Assembly (NCBI RefSeq): GCF_030272615.1
Contig: NC_081414.1
Coordinates: forward strand, 914,013,648 to 914,077,647
Reading direction: 5' to 3'
DNA length: 64,000 bases
Origin: Cryptomeria japonica
Taxonomy: Eukaryota; Streptophyta; Pinopsida; Cupressales; Cupressaceae
Program-made: the position numbers and the translations under genes
The notes under the pieces: generated by a model
Seen by the model: the letters and a program-made list of their open reading frames with translations, nothing else
What the model was told of the DNA's origin: nothing
Database searches by the model: none
Part shown: one piece after another, positions 34,793-48,045 of the stretch
How positions within the stretch are numbered: the first letter of the stretch is position 1
Layout of the letters: each line of letters begins with the position of its first letter

Positions 34793-36184
34793 TTATGCAA
34801 GGTGAACGACACACATTGTCTCCATAAATACTAAAGGTGTGTCATCTTTAGTTCCAGAGTCTGATGGAATAAGCCTAATGAAGATTTCAGGCTCTTTCCT
34901 CTTCCTTCCTTTTGCCAGAACAACATCCAATAGGGCCTTGATGTCCTGGGATACTTGTTCAACAAATTTGTTGGCCTTGCCTTGTTGTTTCTCCCTCTTC
35001 TTCCGATTGAATTCAGTTTGAACCTCTCGCTTCTTTTGTTTTGTAGTACCAAAGGATTTTTCAATCTCATCAATAGGAGCATCAATCAACATCTTGGCAT
35101 AAGCATCCAAAATCTGAGCATCAACCTCATATCCCATCTCTTCTATCCATTTCTTTCAAGGTTTAACGACTTTCATTAAGATTTCATCCTTTTTTACCAT
35201 AAAGAAGATCTCGGTTGAGTATTTCTCAACAATTTTTTTAGGAACACTCTCTCTAGATTTCATTGCTTTCTAAAATGCCCTGAAATAACCCCAAACCTTA
35301 TCATCTTGCTGACTACCCAAACTAGCAATAGATTGTTTCAGTTGTTTACCTACTGGGGTATCAAATGCCCATTGTCTCTTTCCAAAACTGGGAGTTTCAT
35401 TAATAAAAAATAGCATCAAATAAACAATGAGATTCCCATACCAGAATATCCCCTTTTTCTCTCCTTTAATCTTCCCAAGGTTAATTAACAACTCATCTAA
35501 CATCAATCCACAAAGATCTATCTTTTCATTTTCCCTCATAATATTATGTGTGGAATATATGCAGGAGCTAGAAATAGAGTTGAGACGATTGTATTGAGTT
35601 ACCTTATACCCAATGATCATGCTGCCAAATCTGATGTCTCTATTAGTGATGTTGTTGACCCTCATCGATCACCAATCCGAAGTTGCACCGATGAGTTTTT
35701 TAACCTGATCATTTGAAATATTTTTCTCCAGACGCTGACCAATCTGCTACAAACTGGTGATGGCCCTAATTGACTCCTTTGTGATCTTATAAGGCCTGTG
35801 CAACCAAATGAACTCTCCATGAACTCTTCTCAGTACATATAAGATGATCTCATCTTCAAATTCAGGAATATAAAGAATTTAAGTAAACCCTAGATCCTTA
35901 ATGTGCTTATACTTGGGCTTGATCTTTCTGGAGTCTCCCATAAACTCACTCATATACATGCTCTTGATGTCACTGGTACCCAGATCCTCAATGTGGTAGT
36001 GAATGTATGCTCTCACGTCTTCCACATAAACATATCCTTCCTGAACATCTGAAAATGCACCAACCGAATCATCCAAGGTGGCAATATACAGACATTGTTT
36101 GAAAATTGGCCTAGGATGGTCCTTAACCTCGACAACAGTAGGATTTGCAATGAAAGTAGGTGCAAAGGATGATCCCGCTTCCAT
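34793..36184 (-). pseudogene. Diverged second copy of the unknown ORF2 (broken)
   Basis: The likely start is the ATG at 36184-36182 (MEAGSSFAPTF). Pieces at 36184-35879, about 35878-35690, 35665-35270 and 35137-34793 line up in order with 7836-6635. Shared features: VEDVRAYIHYHIEDLG (VEDICSYIHCKLEELG in the other copy), VLRRVHGEFIWL (VLSRVHDQFLWL), KITKESIRAIT (KITKDVIRRVT), IRFGSMIIGYKV (VRFASTVLGYRV), LNSISSSCIY (MNSVSSSAIY), YGNLIVYLMLFF (YGSLLVCIFFYV), MGYEV and FGT. At least three stops. No LTR or primer site is visible nearby, so it is a fragment. Function unknown. Confidence 0.7.
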
Positions 36185-39100
36185 GATGAAAGATGATTTC
36201 GATAAGTACCTGAGAAATGGTTTTCCTGGTGAAACCTGAGAGAACTCTTTCGATCACTGGTGGAATCGCTGAAGAAGATATCTGATTGCACTGAATCACC
36301 TTAGACTTGGTCTGTATCGCTCTGAATGCAAGGTGATAAAAAATGAAGTGGATTCAGCCTTTTAACCTTCAATAAACCCTAATCCGTCATTGATATGAAT
36401 GACTTTCGGTGGAACATACTGGATCTCAGTTGAACATCTCCATGCCAGATAAACTTTTCCAATGTACATATGTGTGTGTAATTTCTTTCTTTTTTTAACT
36501 TTAATATATTGTTTCACTTAGTTGTAAAATATTACTAAATTGAATGAAACATGTAAACAAACAATTTCAAATAATATAAACATATGATTAGTCCAAATTT
36601 TAAGGATTATTTGAAATAAACCCTAATTATTCAATCATCCAACACTAAATCTAAAATATTTGAAATGTAGGATTATTGTCCCTCTTCTAGATTATAGATA
36701 AATAATATAAGTTTATGAAGTATTATTAATCCTAGTCTAAATTTACTAGTAAAAAATTCTCTCTAATCCAACCATAAGTCCAAATTATTAAAATAGTTCA
36801 TATAACATTAAAAATTGTCTTTTAATAATCTCCACCTTATGCTTTTGCATTTATTACTGTGACTACTAACTTAAAGATGCATTTACTTAACAATTTTTAC
36901 CATAATTTGAAATGTTTTCCTAAGTTTTGGATTGATTTCTTGTAATCCCTAAATCTACTTTCAGATCTATAACCTATTGTTAAATTTCTTGGTAAATAAT
37001 AGATTTAAGTGATAGAGCATATAGAAAGCACTTAGGTGATATATTCCAAATCAAATATAATAAATTGTAACTTTTAGATCTCTAATGGTTATTTATAAAT
37101 TAACCTCAAAATAAAAACCAAACTCCATTTTCAAGATAAGAAGATACTTGGAAATTGTAAGTAGCATCAAGTTTCCTTTTTATCTTCTACTTAAAAACAA
37201 GCTCAAAAAACTTGGATCCCATATTTGAATAAAATTTTAAATCTTCACTTCCATTATCATTATTCTTTTCATTTCCAACAATCTCACATTATTTCTCCTT
37301 CTTCCCTTCACTCTTTATATTTCATCTTGTCAATTTTCTTCTCATTAAATCCTAAATTATCCCATTTCTTTTCCATATATCCTTTACCATCTCTATTTCA
37401 TAGATGTCCCTCAAATCCTTCCTAATGTTAATCCAAGATCTTCATTCCACATCGACATCTAAATATGTACAAACATACACCACATTGTAATAGTTTATAT
37501 CATTTCACATCTATTTTACCTCATTACTTGCATGCCACTTCATAATGGTTGATTTGAAGTTGAAATACACTTATTGAGGAATTAAGACATATAATTCTCC
37601 ACACAATTATAGATTTCATTTATCACTTCTATTGAATCTTGCATTTAAATAATTTGTCTCTAGTATAATAACTCCAATAGTGGATCATTCCAAAGTTTCA
37701 TTTATATACGACATCTAAGAAATACTAATTCCATTGTACATTTTTCCCTCACCAATATCAAAATACATTCTTTCTGTACAGTGATCCTCCAAAAATACCA
37801 AATCCTTAAAGGTTTTTATAATAGGTTCCTTATGTTAAGATGCAATTCACAAGTCTTCACAAACAACCTCCTTTGCCATTTGAATCGAAAATAGCCTATT
37901 TCTATGAGTACCTAATAAAAAAGACACATACTTAAGACTTCAATAATTCCCAAGATCAACCCTAGAGTTCACACCAACATGCGAGTATGTACAAATTAAC
38001 TCTTGTTAGCCACAAAGACCTAAAAATTAATAAGGTTAATGATCTGTAACTCTCTTTATAAGCCCATCATATCACATTCAGTCTACAATAATTCCAAAGA
38101 TTTTACTTCTCTTCTTTATTATCTATTACTTATGCTTGATCATTCTTAGGTCAATGTTAGTTTAATCTAATTATATGAATAAAGTAATTAATTATATGAA
38201 ATAAATAATTTGAATTGATACATTTAAAAATAGAAACATAATTTATGATAAGAACCATAAAGTAAACTCTAACACACACAGTTCATTTTATTTTCTTTCA
38301 TCTTGTCAATCTTCTTTCTCCATGCTATATTTCTAGAATTTTACTATCATGGGCTAGTAAACCTGTTTCTTCTAATAAAATCTTCTCTTCACACTTTCAC
38401 ATGTCTTTACTTGCTACTTATCTCTTCACTTTAAGAGATGCTCTTACAACACTCCAATTCAGCGGCTACACTTTGGACACAGTCAATGATGATCCTTCAA
38501 ATCATAAAGGTATGTGATTGTAACTAGATGTTTGACTAGATAATTAGTAAAACCAAAGACTTCAATTAGAAGAGTAACTCTTCTTTAATAGAATTCTTAC
38601 ATGCTACCCAAAAAAGCCACTGGGTCTGAGTGACGGTCAGGGGCGTGCGTGATATGCAGAAAAGCTGGATGAGCAAAAACAGCACGTAAGTCGGATGAAT
38701 AGATAAGGTTTGGCCGAGAGCTCCTGTCATAGGTATCTTCACTTTGTTATGACAAACAAAAAAGCACTCGTACTGGGGGCCACTGTTTATTTCCACCACG
38801 AGTTTCGTCATATTGGATGATTCACAATCACAGTTTTAAAATTTAGATCGTTAAGTTTACATTTACATTTCTAACTTAAAAGTGTTAAACATTTAAAATT
38901 GATTGACATTCTAAATTTAATATGACATTCTAAATTTAATATATTGATTAATATGTATGATCACACTAAAAATACACTTCTAAATCTTAAAAACATATTT
39001 AATATATTACTTGATGTTGATGTGTGGGGTTTAAAACTGAGGGATATTCCAATGTGAAACAAAAGAAAGGAAGAAAAGAAGCCTTTTGAATTCCTGCCGG

Positions 39101-41045
39101 GTATACATGTTGCAGGTGCGTGTGGTGGCCATGTGCCTCCGTTTCCTCTCATATATTTCCATTTCTGATGTGAAAATATATGTCCCACTGCACATTTCTG
39201 AGAATAATATAGCTCCCAGTTCCACTGCACATTTGCTTGTCTCTTCTTCCATTTTCATGCCTGCTGCCTGCTCCTTTCAAATACATCTGATAAACGTTTG
39301 TAAGTGTGTGTTGCGTATCTGATCTGGGAAAGCCACTTGCACTGTAGAGTATCAGATTGAGTTATTAATAGAATGGGTAATGCTAACCTTCAAAATTTGA
39401 GTGTATGTTGCGTGAATCATTGCACAGATTTAACAGTCGGTCCCACTTGTGCCTATATATAGTCTTGATGATCAGGAGAGGCTTCTGTTTTGTAACCTGA
39501 GTTTATCTTTTGTGGTCTCAGGGAGATCATATCACCATAAATATTAGGTTCCTTTCTCCTTTTAATAAAAAAATTTAGGTTCAGTTTCTAAGGAGTTCAT
39601 ATCACCATCAATTCTAAGGTTCCTTTTAATAAAAAATTTAAGTGTTATGCCCATGATTAATACAAACAATTATCAGGCAAGAACATCAATTTCTTTTTTT
39701 AAAAGCAAATCAGATGCATTGTAGGGATTAATCTATTACTAAGTCTATGATATAAAGATGGAAAGGTGATGTAGAAATATAATTTTTATTCTATTTTATA
39801 ATTACAATGAATATATGTGGTACCATGCAAATGGTATTAATTTCAAACAAAATGCAAGCTGATATGTATGGTTTAAATGTTGGTCTAAGAACTTGTTTGT
39901 TAAATTATCATACTATTGCCATATATTTATTCAACTAGAGGAGGGCAACTCTCAAACTATTCTACTTTCTAGCCCTTTACTAAAATATTATAAGAATTCA
40001 TTCACAATTTCATATATATATTTTTAATTATATATCAGCAAAATGACAATAAAATTTGGTGTATATAAAATTATTTGATAAGAATATAGAAGATTTTAAA
40101 TTTCATATATTGTTATCAAACTTAATCTTTAGTTTGCTTCCCATTGCAATGTATTTATTCTCATTATGATTTACAAATACAACTTATCTCTCTAAAGTTT
40201 TGCAACACTTCTTTGCTTCAATAACCTATGAATAACATATATTTCCTTCAAATCAAGCACTAAATAAATAGGCATGAGAGAAACCATACATCACAAATGG
40301 TTTTGAAAACCACTTATGCACAAATCACAAAAAAACAAAAAACTTCCCCTTTCATCTTGTGTTTTTATCCACCTTTTGAAAGATCTTCCTTATCTTAGAA
40401 AGCTTTCATTTATCTTTCCCCTTTTTGATGTTTTTACTATTTTGACAATTAAAAACCATCTTATAAGATGTCATAATTGCATTTAGCAACTTTCATGACA
40501 AGTAAAAGATAATTAATTATTTATTTCAAATATAGAAACAACAAGGTTGAATGTATGCCTATTTGTTGTAATCTGGTGTCTTTGAAGATGATGGATGTCT
40601 AGAAACACCTATGGTATCGATCGAAAGTTAAGGGAGCCTCAGTAAAACCCTTGTGCATGTATTAGAGGCTGGTCTTTTCAGTCTTGATTATGGTTGGGCT
40701 ATTGGTTTTCTGAAGATTACTCTTTTTGGCAGCGCTGTATTGTGGGTTCCAGATCCTGGTAAAATCTGAGGGTTTCAGGTCTCTTCAAAACCTGTGGGGT
40801 TTCAGATCCCCTCAAACCTCTTGTTTGGGGTTTTGGGTCCCCTCAAAACTTGTTTTTCCCTTAATTAAAAAAGACAAGGTTGAGACATTTTCTCAACATT
40901 CTTCCACTTGTCAAACATCTTACATAAAGCATAAAGGGAAATTGAACAAATCGAGCTTCGGAAGAGGGGAGGTCCATGACCTCTCTACACTAGCTAAATT
41001 ATCTTGTACTCACTAGTTTTCGTAACATTCTCTAAAGTGTCTACT
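36185..41045. other. AT-rich spacer
   Basis: 4.9 kb with no gene I can support. At 40745-40850 a GGTTTC...CCTCAAAAC motif is repeated three times over ~100 bp. The GC-richer patches at 38600-38810 and 39030-39420 contain short open frames on both strands but no recognisable domain. Confidence 0.45.
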
Positions 41046-42105
41046 TTCTATAACATGACTCTGCCACCCTCAACCATTTCTCGAACAAAGTGATACTGAA
41101 CATCTATGTGCTTCGTGTGGGCATGATACATTGGGTGTTTAGCCAAAAAAATGGCACTTTGACTATCACATCTGATTCTTACATGTTCACAATGAAAGCC
41201 AATGCCTAAACATAATCTTTCTAACCACATTGCCTCTTTACAAGCATGTGTTGCAACAATGTACTTTGCTTTTGTAGTAGACAATGCAATTGTAAGTTGT
41301 CTTTTTCTCATCCAACTAATTGCTCCTCCAAACAAAGTATAAACATAGCCACACTCAATGATCATCTGCAATCTAGATCACTAGCAAAATCTGAATCAAC
41401 AAAGCCTTGCAAATCAATCACCCTACTCAAATCATTAGATCCATGATAAAAAAATGCAATCATTAGAAGTACCACGTAAATATGTGAAAACCCTTTTCAC
41501 ATAAGTCCAATGTTTTTTACCAAAAATTTCATACATCTATTAAGAACTCCCACTACTTGGGCAATATTTATTCTTATATAGACCATAACATACATAAGAC
41601 TTCCTATAGCACTAACATATGGAACTTTACACATCTCTTCAAGTTCATCATCTGTTTTAGGACATTGTTCTAGAGATAGTGTAGTGCCAATTGGAAAGGG
41701 AATATTAACTAAATTACAATCATGCATGACAAAATACTACAAAATAGTATAAACATACTTCTTTTGACTTAACCATAATTTTTTATTAATTTGATAACTA
41801 TTGATTTCCATACCCAAGATATATTTTGCAGCCAATAAATCTTTCATATCAAATGTACCAAATAATTGACTCTTAAGTTCTCTAATCATTCCCTTATCAT
41901 TTCCAATAAATAGCATATAATCAACATAAAGGACAATGATTAGTAATTGATCAGTAATGAATTTGAAATAAACACAATATTCTTCTTCACTTCTAACAAA
42001 GTCGTGATTGAATGCAAAAACATAAAACTTCTGATACCACATTCTTGGTGTCTGCTTTAAACCATATGAAAATCTCTTTAAATTGCAAACCAAGCATTTT
42101 AAAAA
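41046..42105 (-). pseudogene. Ty1/copia fragment, RT C-terminus to RNase H
   Basis: Minus-strand pieces: about 42105-41737 has VCNLKRFSYGLKQTPRMWYQ and the RT box VLYVDYMLFIG, with the usual YVDD changed to YVDY. 41727-41497 has YVSAIGSLMYVMVYIRINIAQVVGVLNR. 41371-41048 is RNase H (LSTTKAKYIVATHACKEAMW, CDSQSAIFLAKHPMYHAHTKHID). Upstream coding is cut off by the LTR that starts near 42106. The changed Asp in the active box plus several stops mean it is dead. It is a different copia family from the neighbours. Confidence 0.85.
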
Positions 42106-43068
42106 TATCCAAGCAGCTGAGAGGGCGGGTGGGGTGAATTAGTTGACCACTTAAATATTTCTTTCAATACTTTTACACATCCAAAATAACCATCAAAATT
42201 AATTAAAGAAAATATAACATGAAAACACATACACACAACATAATGAACACCAGATATGAAGTGGAAAACCCAAGCATGGAAAAACCACAGAGAATGTTAG
42301 TTCTCCATATATAACACTGGTCAAGGTGACACTAGCTAAGTTAATTTTTAAAAAAGGTGGCTCACTGCCAGAATGCTCACTATAAGTGGGCTCACTACCC
42401 CAAAAAAGGCTCACCACCAAAGGAAGAAAGAAAGAAAAAGGAAATCCACCACTGTAACATAATTTTTAACACTAACACACTTCGCACATCAACATCAGTT
42501 GGATTATTCCATTTCAATTTCACACATTTTCCATACCTTCAACATTCAATTCATCCTATTATATATATTATCTCTAGGAAACATAATCTTCCAAGTCAAC
42601 CAAGACAGAGATTTGAAAATAGGTCAACACTAAACATTCTGGTGGTGGGAAGGAATGAGAAGTAGACCATACCAAAACATACATCATTGATCAAATCAAC
42701 ATGTTAAATCAATTACAAATTCCAGACCCACAACATAACTCATATGCTACATAGATCTCGATACTCATCTTCGAATTTCAGACCTAATCTGGACCCAACA
42801 TAACACTACCCAACACAACAGAAGTAAGAATGAAAACAAGATACTCATGAATACAATCAATCAAAAACATATCTGATCAATAGAGAAATCCACATCACCA
42901 TCAATACACACAAACATAATATCAACTATAACACATATTTCAGAGTACCAAAGATTCAAACACATCTTCCGAATCACCAACACAAAAACCAAGTGTTAAC
43001 ATCAAGGACAACCATCATATTATCATCAATGACAACCAATCATAATCATCAACATCACATTTGCAACA
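42106..43068 (-). repeat. 3' LTR of the minus-strand copia element
   Basis: On the minus strand it begins TGTTGCAAATGTGATG at 43068, directly after polypurine AAAAAGGGGGAGAT (43082-43069). It ends near 42106 with the CACCCCACCCGCCCTCTCAG block. The exact outer boundary is uncertain by some 10 bases. Confidence 0.75.
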
Positions 43069-43600
43069 ATCTCCCCCTTTTTCATTGATGGCAACATCCA
43101 TCAACAACAAACACATAATTCTCTCTGCATATCATTGCATATCATCGCATCTTCTCCCCCTTTGACAATATTGAAAAAGGTAGGTATAATCCTCCCTATG
43201 AAACTCACTCTTGCTCTCCCTAAGAGGAAGCACCCAAGAATCAGTGTAGATAAGAATATGCAAATAGTTTACTAGACCAATTTACAACCAAGCGTACATT
43301 AGTTCAAATTAGGAAGGGATAATACCCCTAAATTTTGGTGGAGATACTCAAAAGTATCCTTACACAACGCGTTTGTGAATATATCTACAATTTTCTCTTT
43401 TGTAGGTACATACGAAAGCTTCACTTCATTACCCAACACCTTTCTCTCAAGAAGTGATACCGAATAGATATATGCTTTGTTCTAGAATGTTGTACTAAAT
43501 ACTTAGAAATGTTTATTGCGCTAGTGTTATCACACATTATTGAGATGGGTTCATTGAATGTTATACCAATATCCTTCAACATTTTCTTCATCCATAGAAT

Positions 43601-44733
43601 CTATGTGTAACATGAAGATGTTGCAATATATTCTGCTGCAGTTTTAGATAAATAGACAGAATCCCACTTCTTACTTGACCAAGAAATAAACCAAGAGCCA
43701 AGAAAGAATGATCCACCACTTGTACTTTTTCTTTGATTGACACTTTTATCCCAATCTGCATTAGTATAAGCTATGAGAAGGAAATCTGAATTTTTGGGAT
43801 ACCACAAGCCAAACTCTTCTATTCCTTTTAAATATTTGAAAATTCTTTTTACTACCACACCATGTGATTCTTTTGGTTCTTTTTGAAATTTAGCTACCAA
43901 ACAAACTACATACATGATATCCAATCTACTAGTAGTCAAATATAACAGTCCTCCAATCATTGATTTGTAACAACTTGCATCTTCTTTAGGAGACTCATCA
44001 TCTTTTGTCAACTTGCATCCGGTGGTCATAGGTGTACACATTGATTTGGAGTTCTCTAACTCAAACTTCTTCAACAATTCCTTAATGCATTTAGACTGAG
44101 AAATGAAAATTCTTTTGTCATTCTGATTTATTTGCAAACCAAGAAAGAAATTTAACTCACCAATCATGGACATCTCAATTTCCTTCTACATCTCATTAGC
44201 AAATTCTCCACACATGCCTTTATTTCCTCCAAAAGTTATGTCATCAACATAAACTACAACGATTAAGATTTTACCTTAGTAAGTTTTGAAATATAAATTG
44301 TTGTTAGTCGATCCCTTCTGAAAACCTTGATCAATCAAATACTTATCTAGCCTTCCATACCAAGTCATAGGAACTTGTTTAAATCCATACATGACCTTCT
44401 TCAATCTACTAACAATGTTCGGATCATGTTTTAGCTTAAATCCTTCCACTTGTTCAATTTAAACTTCTTCTTTTAGTTCTTCATTAAAAAATGATGACTT
44501 TAGATCCATCTAATAAACCTTGAAATCCTTAAAAGATGCAAAAGCAATAAATATCCCAATTGCCTCCATCTAAGAAACCAGGACACATGTCTCCTCAAAG
44601 TCAATGCCTTCAACTTGAGTGTAACCTTTGCAAGCCAACCTAGCTTTATTCTTCACAACATTTCCATCCTCATCTAGCTTGTTCCAAAATACCCATTTTG
44701 TTCCAATTACATTCTTATCTACCGGTGTGTGAA
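43601..44733 (-). pseudogene. Triplicated unit A: copia RT and RNase H
   Basis: Complete RT core and RNase H, broken. The N-terminal side (44733-44174) has LDEDGNVVKNKARLACKGYT, MYGFKQVPMTWYGRLDKYL and VVYVDDITFGGNKG with scattered stops. An open piece at 44173-43601 follows: MSMIGELNFFLGLQINQND, KSMIGGLLYLTTSRLDIMY, YTNADWDKSVNQRKSTSG, TAAEYIATSSC. Its upstream edge at 44733 is the chimeric joint, not a natural start. Confidence 0.85.
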
Positions 44734-44807
44734 TAGATCACCATCAATACACACAAGTCAGAGTAGTCCAGAAGTCAGAGTAGTCTAGGGCCCATATGTC
44801 AACACTA
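44734..44807 (-). other. Chimeric joint between triplicated units A and B
   Basis: Between pol sequence (ending ACCGGTGTGTGAA) and LTR sequence (starting AAACATAATCTTCC) lie 73-74 bases. They consist of a copy of LTR-internal AGATCACCATCAATACACAC, then GTCAGAGTAGTCC, a repeat of it, and AGGGCCCATATGTC. The last part matches 60520-60546 at 26 of 27 positions. Confidence 0.8.
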
Positions 44808-45299
44808 AACATAATCTTCCAAGTCGACCAAGACAAAGATTTGAAAATAGGTCAACACTAAACATTCTGGTGGTGGGAAGGAATGAGAACTAGACCATAC
44901 CACAACACACATCATCGATCAAATCAACATGTTAAATCAATTACAAATTCCAAATCCAAAACATAACTCATATTCTACACAGATATCGATACTCATCCTC
45001 AAATTTCAAACATAATCCGGACCTAAAATAGCACTACTCGACACACCAGAAGTAAGAATGAAACCAAGATACTCATGAATACAATTGGTCAAAAACATAT
45101 CTGATCAGTAGAGAAATCCAAATCACCATCAATACACACAAACATAATATCAACTATAACACATATTTTAGAATACCAAAGATTCCAAGAACACATCTTC
45201 CGAATCACCAACACTAAAACCAAGTGTTGACATGAAGGACAACTATCATATTGACATCAATGACAACCAATCATAATCATCAACATCACATTTGCAACA
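44808..45299 (-). repeat. Unit B partial copia LTR
   Basis: 492-bp copy of the inner part of the LTR at 42578-43068. It ends at the same TTTGCAACA border, followed by the polypurine tract complement ATCTCCCCC. Confidence 0.88.
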
Positions 45300-45831
45300 A
45301 TCTCCCCCTTTTTCATTGATGGCAACATCCATCAACAACAAACACATAATTCTCTCTGCACATCGCTGCATATCTCCGCATCTTCTCCCCCTTTGACAAT
45401 ATTGACAAAGGTAGGTATAACTCCCCCTATGAAACTCACTCTTTCTCTCCCTAAGAGGAAGCACCCAAGAATCAGTCTAGATAAGAATATGCAAATAGTT
45501 TACTAGACCAATGCACAACCAAACGTACATTAGTTCAAATTAGGAAGGGGTAATACCCCTAAATTTTGGTGAAGATACTCAAATGTATCCTTACACAATC
45601 CGTTTGTGAATATATCTGCAATTTTCTCCTTTGTAGGTACATACTCAAGCTTCACTTCATTATCCAACACCTTTCTCTCAAGAAGTGATACTGAATAGAT
45701 ATATGCTTTGTTCTGGAATGTTGTACTAAATACTTGGAAATATTTATTGCGCTATTGTTATCACACATAATTAAGATGGGTTCATTGAATATTATACCAA
45801 TATCCTTCAACATTTTCTTCATCCATAGAAT

Positions 45832-46964
45832 CTATATGAAACATGAAGATGTTGCAATATATTCTGCTTTAGCTGTAGATAAATAGACAAAATCCCGCTT
45901 CTTATGTGACCAAGAAACAAACCAAGAGCCAAGAAAGAATGATCCACTACTTGTACTTTTCCTTTGATTGACACTTCTATCCCAATCTGCATTAGTATAA
46001 GCTATCAGAGTGAAATCTGAATTTTTTGGATACCACAAACCAAACTCTTCTATTCCTTTTAAATATTTGAAAATTCTTTTTACTACCACACGATGCGATT
46101 CTTTTGGTTCTTGCTGAAATTTAGCTACGAAACAAACTACATACATGATATCCAGTCTAGTACTAGTCAAATATAAAAGTCCTCCAATCATTGATTTGTA
46201 CAAACTTGCATATTCTTTTGGAGACTCATCATCTTTTGTCAAATTGCATCCGATGGTCATAGGTTTACACATTGATTTGGAGTTCTCTAACCCAAACTTC
46301 TTCAACAATTCCTTAATGCATTTAGACTTAGAAATGAAAATTCTTTAGCCATTCTGATTTACTTGCAAACCAAGAAAGAAATTTAACCCACCAATCATGG
46401 ACATCTCAAATTCCTTCTGCATCGCATTAGCAAATTCTCCGCACATGCCTTTATTTCCTCCAAAAGTTATGTCATCAACATAAACTACAAAAATTAATAT
46501 TTCAACTGAGTAATTTTTGAAATATAAATTGTTGTTAGTCGATCCCTTGTGACAACCTTGATCCATCAAATACTTATCTAGCCTTCCATAACAAGTTATA
46601 GGAACTTGTTTCAATCCATACATGACCTTCTTCAATCTGCAAACAATGTTTGGATCATGTTTTAGATTAAATCCTTTTGCTTGTTCAATTTAAACTTCTT
46701 CTTTTAGTTCTTCATTAAAAAATGCTGACTTCAGATCCATCTAATAAACCTTGAAATCCTTAAAATCTGCAAAAGCAATAAATATCCTGATTGCCTCCAT
46801 CTAAGAAACTAGGACATATGTCTCCTCAAAGTCAATGCCTTCAACTTAAGTGTAACCTTTGCAAACCAACCTTGCCTTATTCCTCACAAGATTTCCATCC
46901 TCATCTAGCTTGTTTTAGAATACCCATTTTGTTCCAATTACATTCTTATCTACCGGTGTGTGAA
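45832..46964 (-). pseudogene. Triplicated unit B: copia RT and RNase H
   Basis: Nearly identical layout to unit A. Pieces at 46635-46345 (KVMYGLKQVPITCYGRLDKY, FVVYVDDITFGGNKG) and 46308-45832 (KSMIGGLLYLTSTRLDIMY, YTNADWDRSVNQRKSTSS, TAKAEYIATSSC). One stop separates them near 46345. The joint at 46964 has the same breakpoint as unit A. Confidence 0.85.
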
Positions 46965-47020
46965 TAGATCACCATCAATACACACAAGTCAGAGTAGTCC
47001 AGGGCCCATATGTCAACACT
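46965..47020 (-). other. Chimeric joint between triplicated units B and C
   Basis: Same breakpoints and filler as the A/B joint but 18 bases shorter: the GTCAGAGTAGTCC motif occurs once instead of twice. Confidence 0.8.
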
Positions 47021-47513
47021 AAACATAATCTTCCAAGTCGACCAAGACAGAGATTTGAAGATAGGTCAACACTAAACATTCTGGTGGTGGGAAGGAATGA
47101 GAAGTAGACCATACCACAACACACATCATCGATCAAATCAACATGTTAAATCAATTACAAATTCCAGACCTAAAACATAACTCATATGCTATACAGATGT
47201 CGATACTCATCCTCGAATTTCGGACATAATCCGAACCCAAAATAACTCTACCCAACACAATAGAAGTAAGAATGAAACCAAGATACTCATGAATACAATT
47301 GATCAAAAACATATCCGATCAATAGAGAAATCCAGATCACCATCAATACACACAAACATAATATGAACTATAACACATATTTCAGAGTACCAAAGATTCC
47401 AAGAACACATCTTCTGAATCAACAACACCAAAACCAAGTGTTGACATGAAGGACAACTATCATATTGACTTCAATGACAACCAATCATAATCATCAACAT
47501 CACATTTGCAACA
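47021..47513 (-). repeat. Unit C partial copia LTR
   Basis: 493-bp third copy of the inner LTR segment, ending TTTGCAACA before ATCTCCCCC. Confidence 0.88.
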
Positions 47514-48045
47514 ATCTCCCCCTTTTTCATTGATGGCAACATCCATCAACAACAAACACATAATTCTCTTTGCATATCACTGCATATCTCCGCATCTTCT
47601 CCCCCTTTGACAATATTGACAAAGGTAGGTATAACTCCCCCTATGAAACTCACTCTTTCTCTCCCTAAGAGGAAGCACCCAAGAATTAGTCTAGATAAGA
47701 ATATGCAAATAGTTTACTAGACCAATGCACAACCAAATGTACATTAGTTCAAATTAGGAAGGGGTAATACCCCTAAATTTTGGTGGAGATACTCAAAAGT
47801 ATCCTTACACGATGCGTTTGTGAATATATTTACAATTTTCTCTTTTGTAGGTACATACTCAAGCTTCACTTCATTATCCAACACCTTTCTCTCAAGAAGT
47901 GATACTGAATAGATATATGCTTTGTTCTGGAATGTTGTACTAAATAGTTGGAAATGTTTATTGTGCTAGTGTTATCACACATAATTGAGATGGGTTTATT
48001 GAATATTATACCAATATCCTTCAATGTTTTCTTCATCCATAGAAT

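Noticed and set aside
38566-39322. Cluster of 65-90-codon ORFs on both strands
   Set aside because: Mutually overlapping, no recognisable domain and no gene structure.
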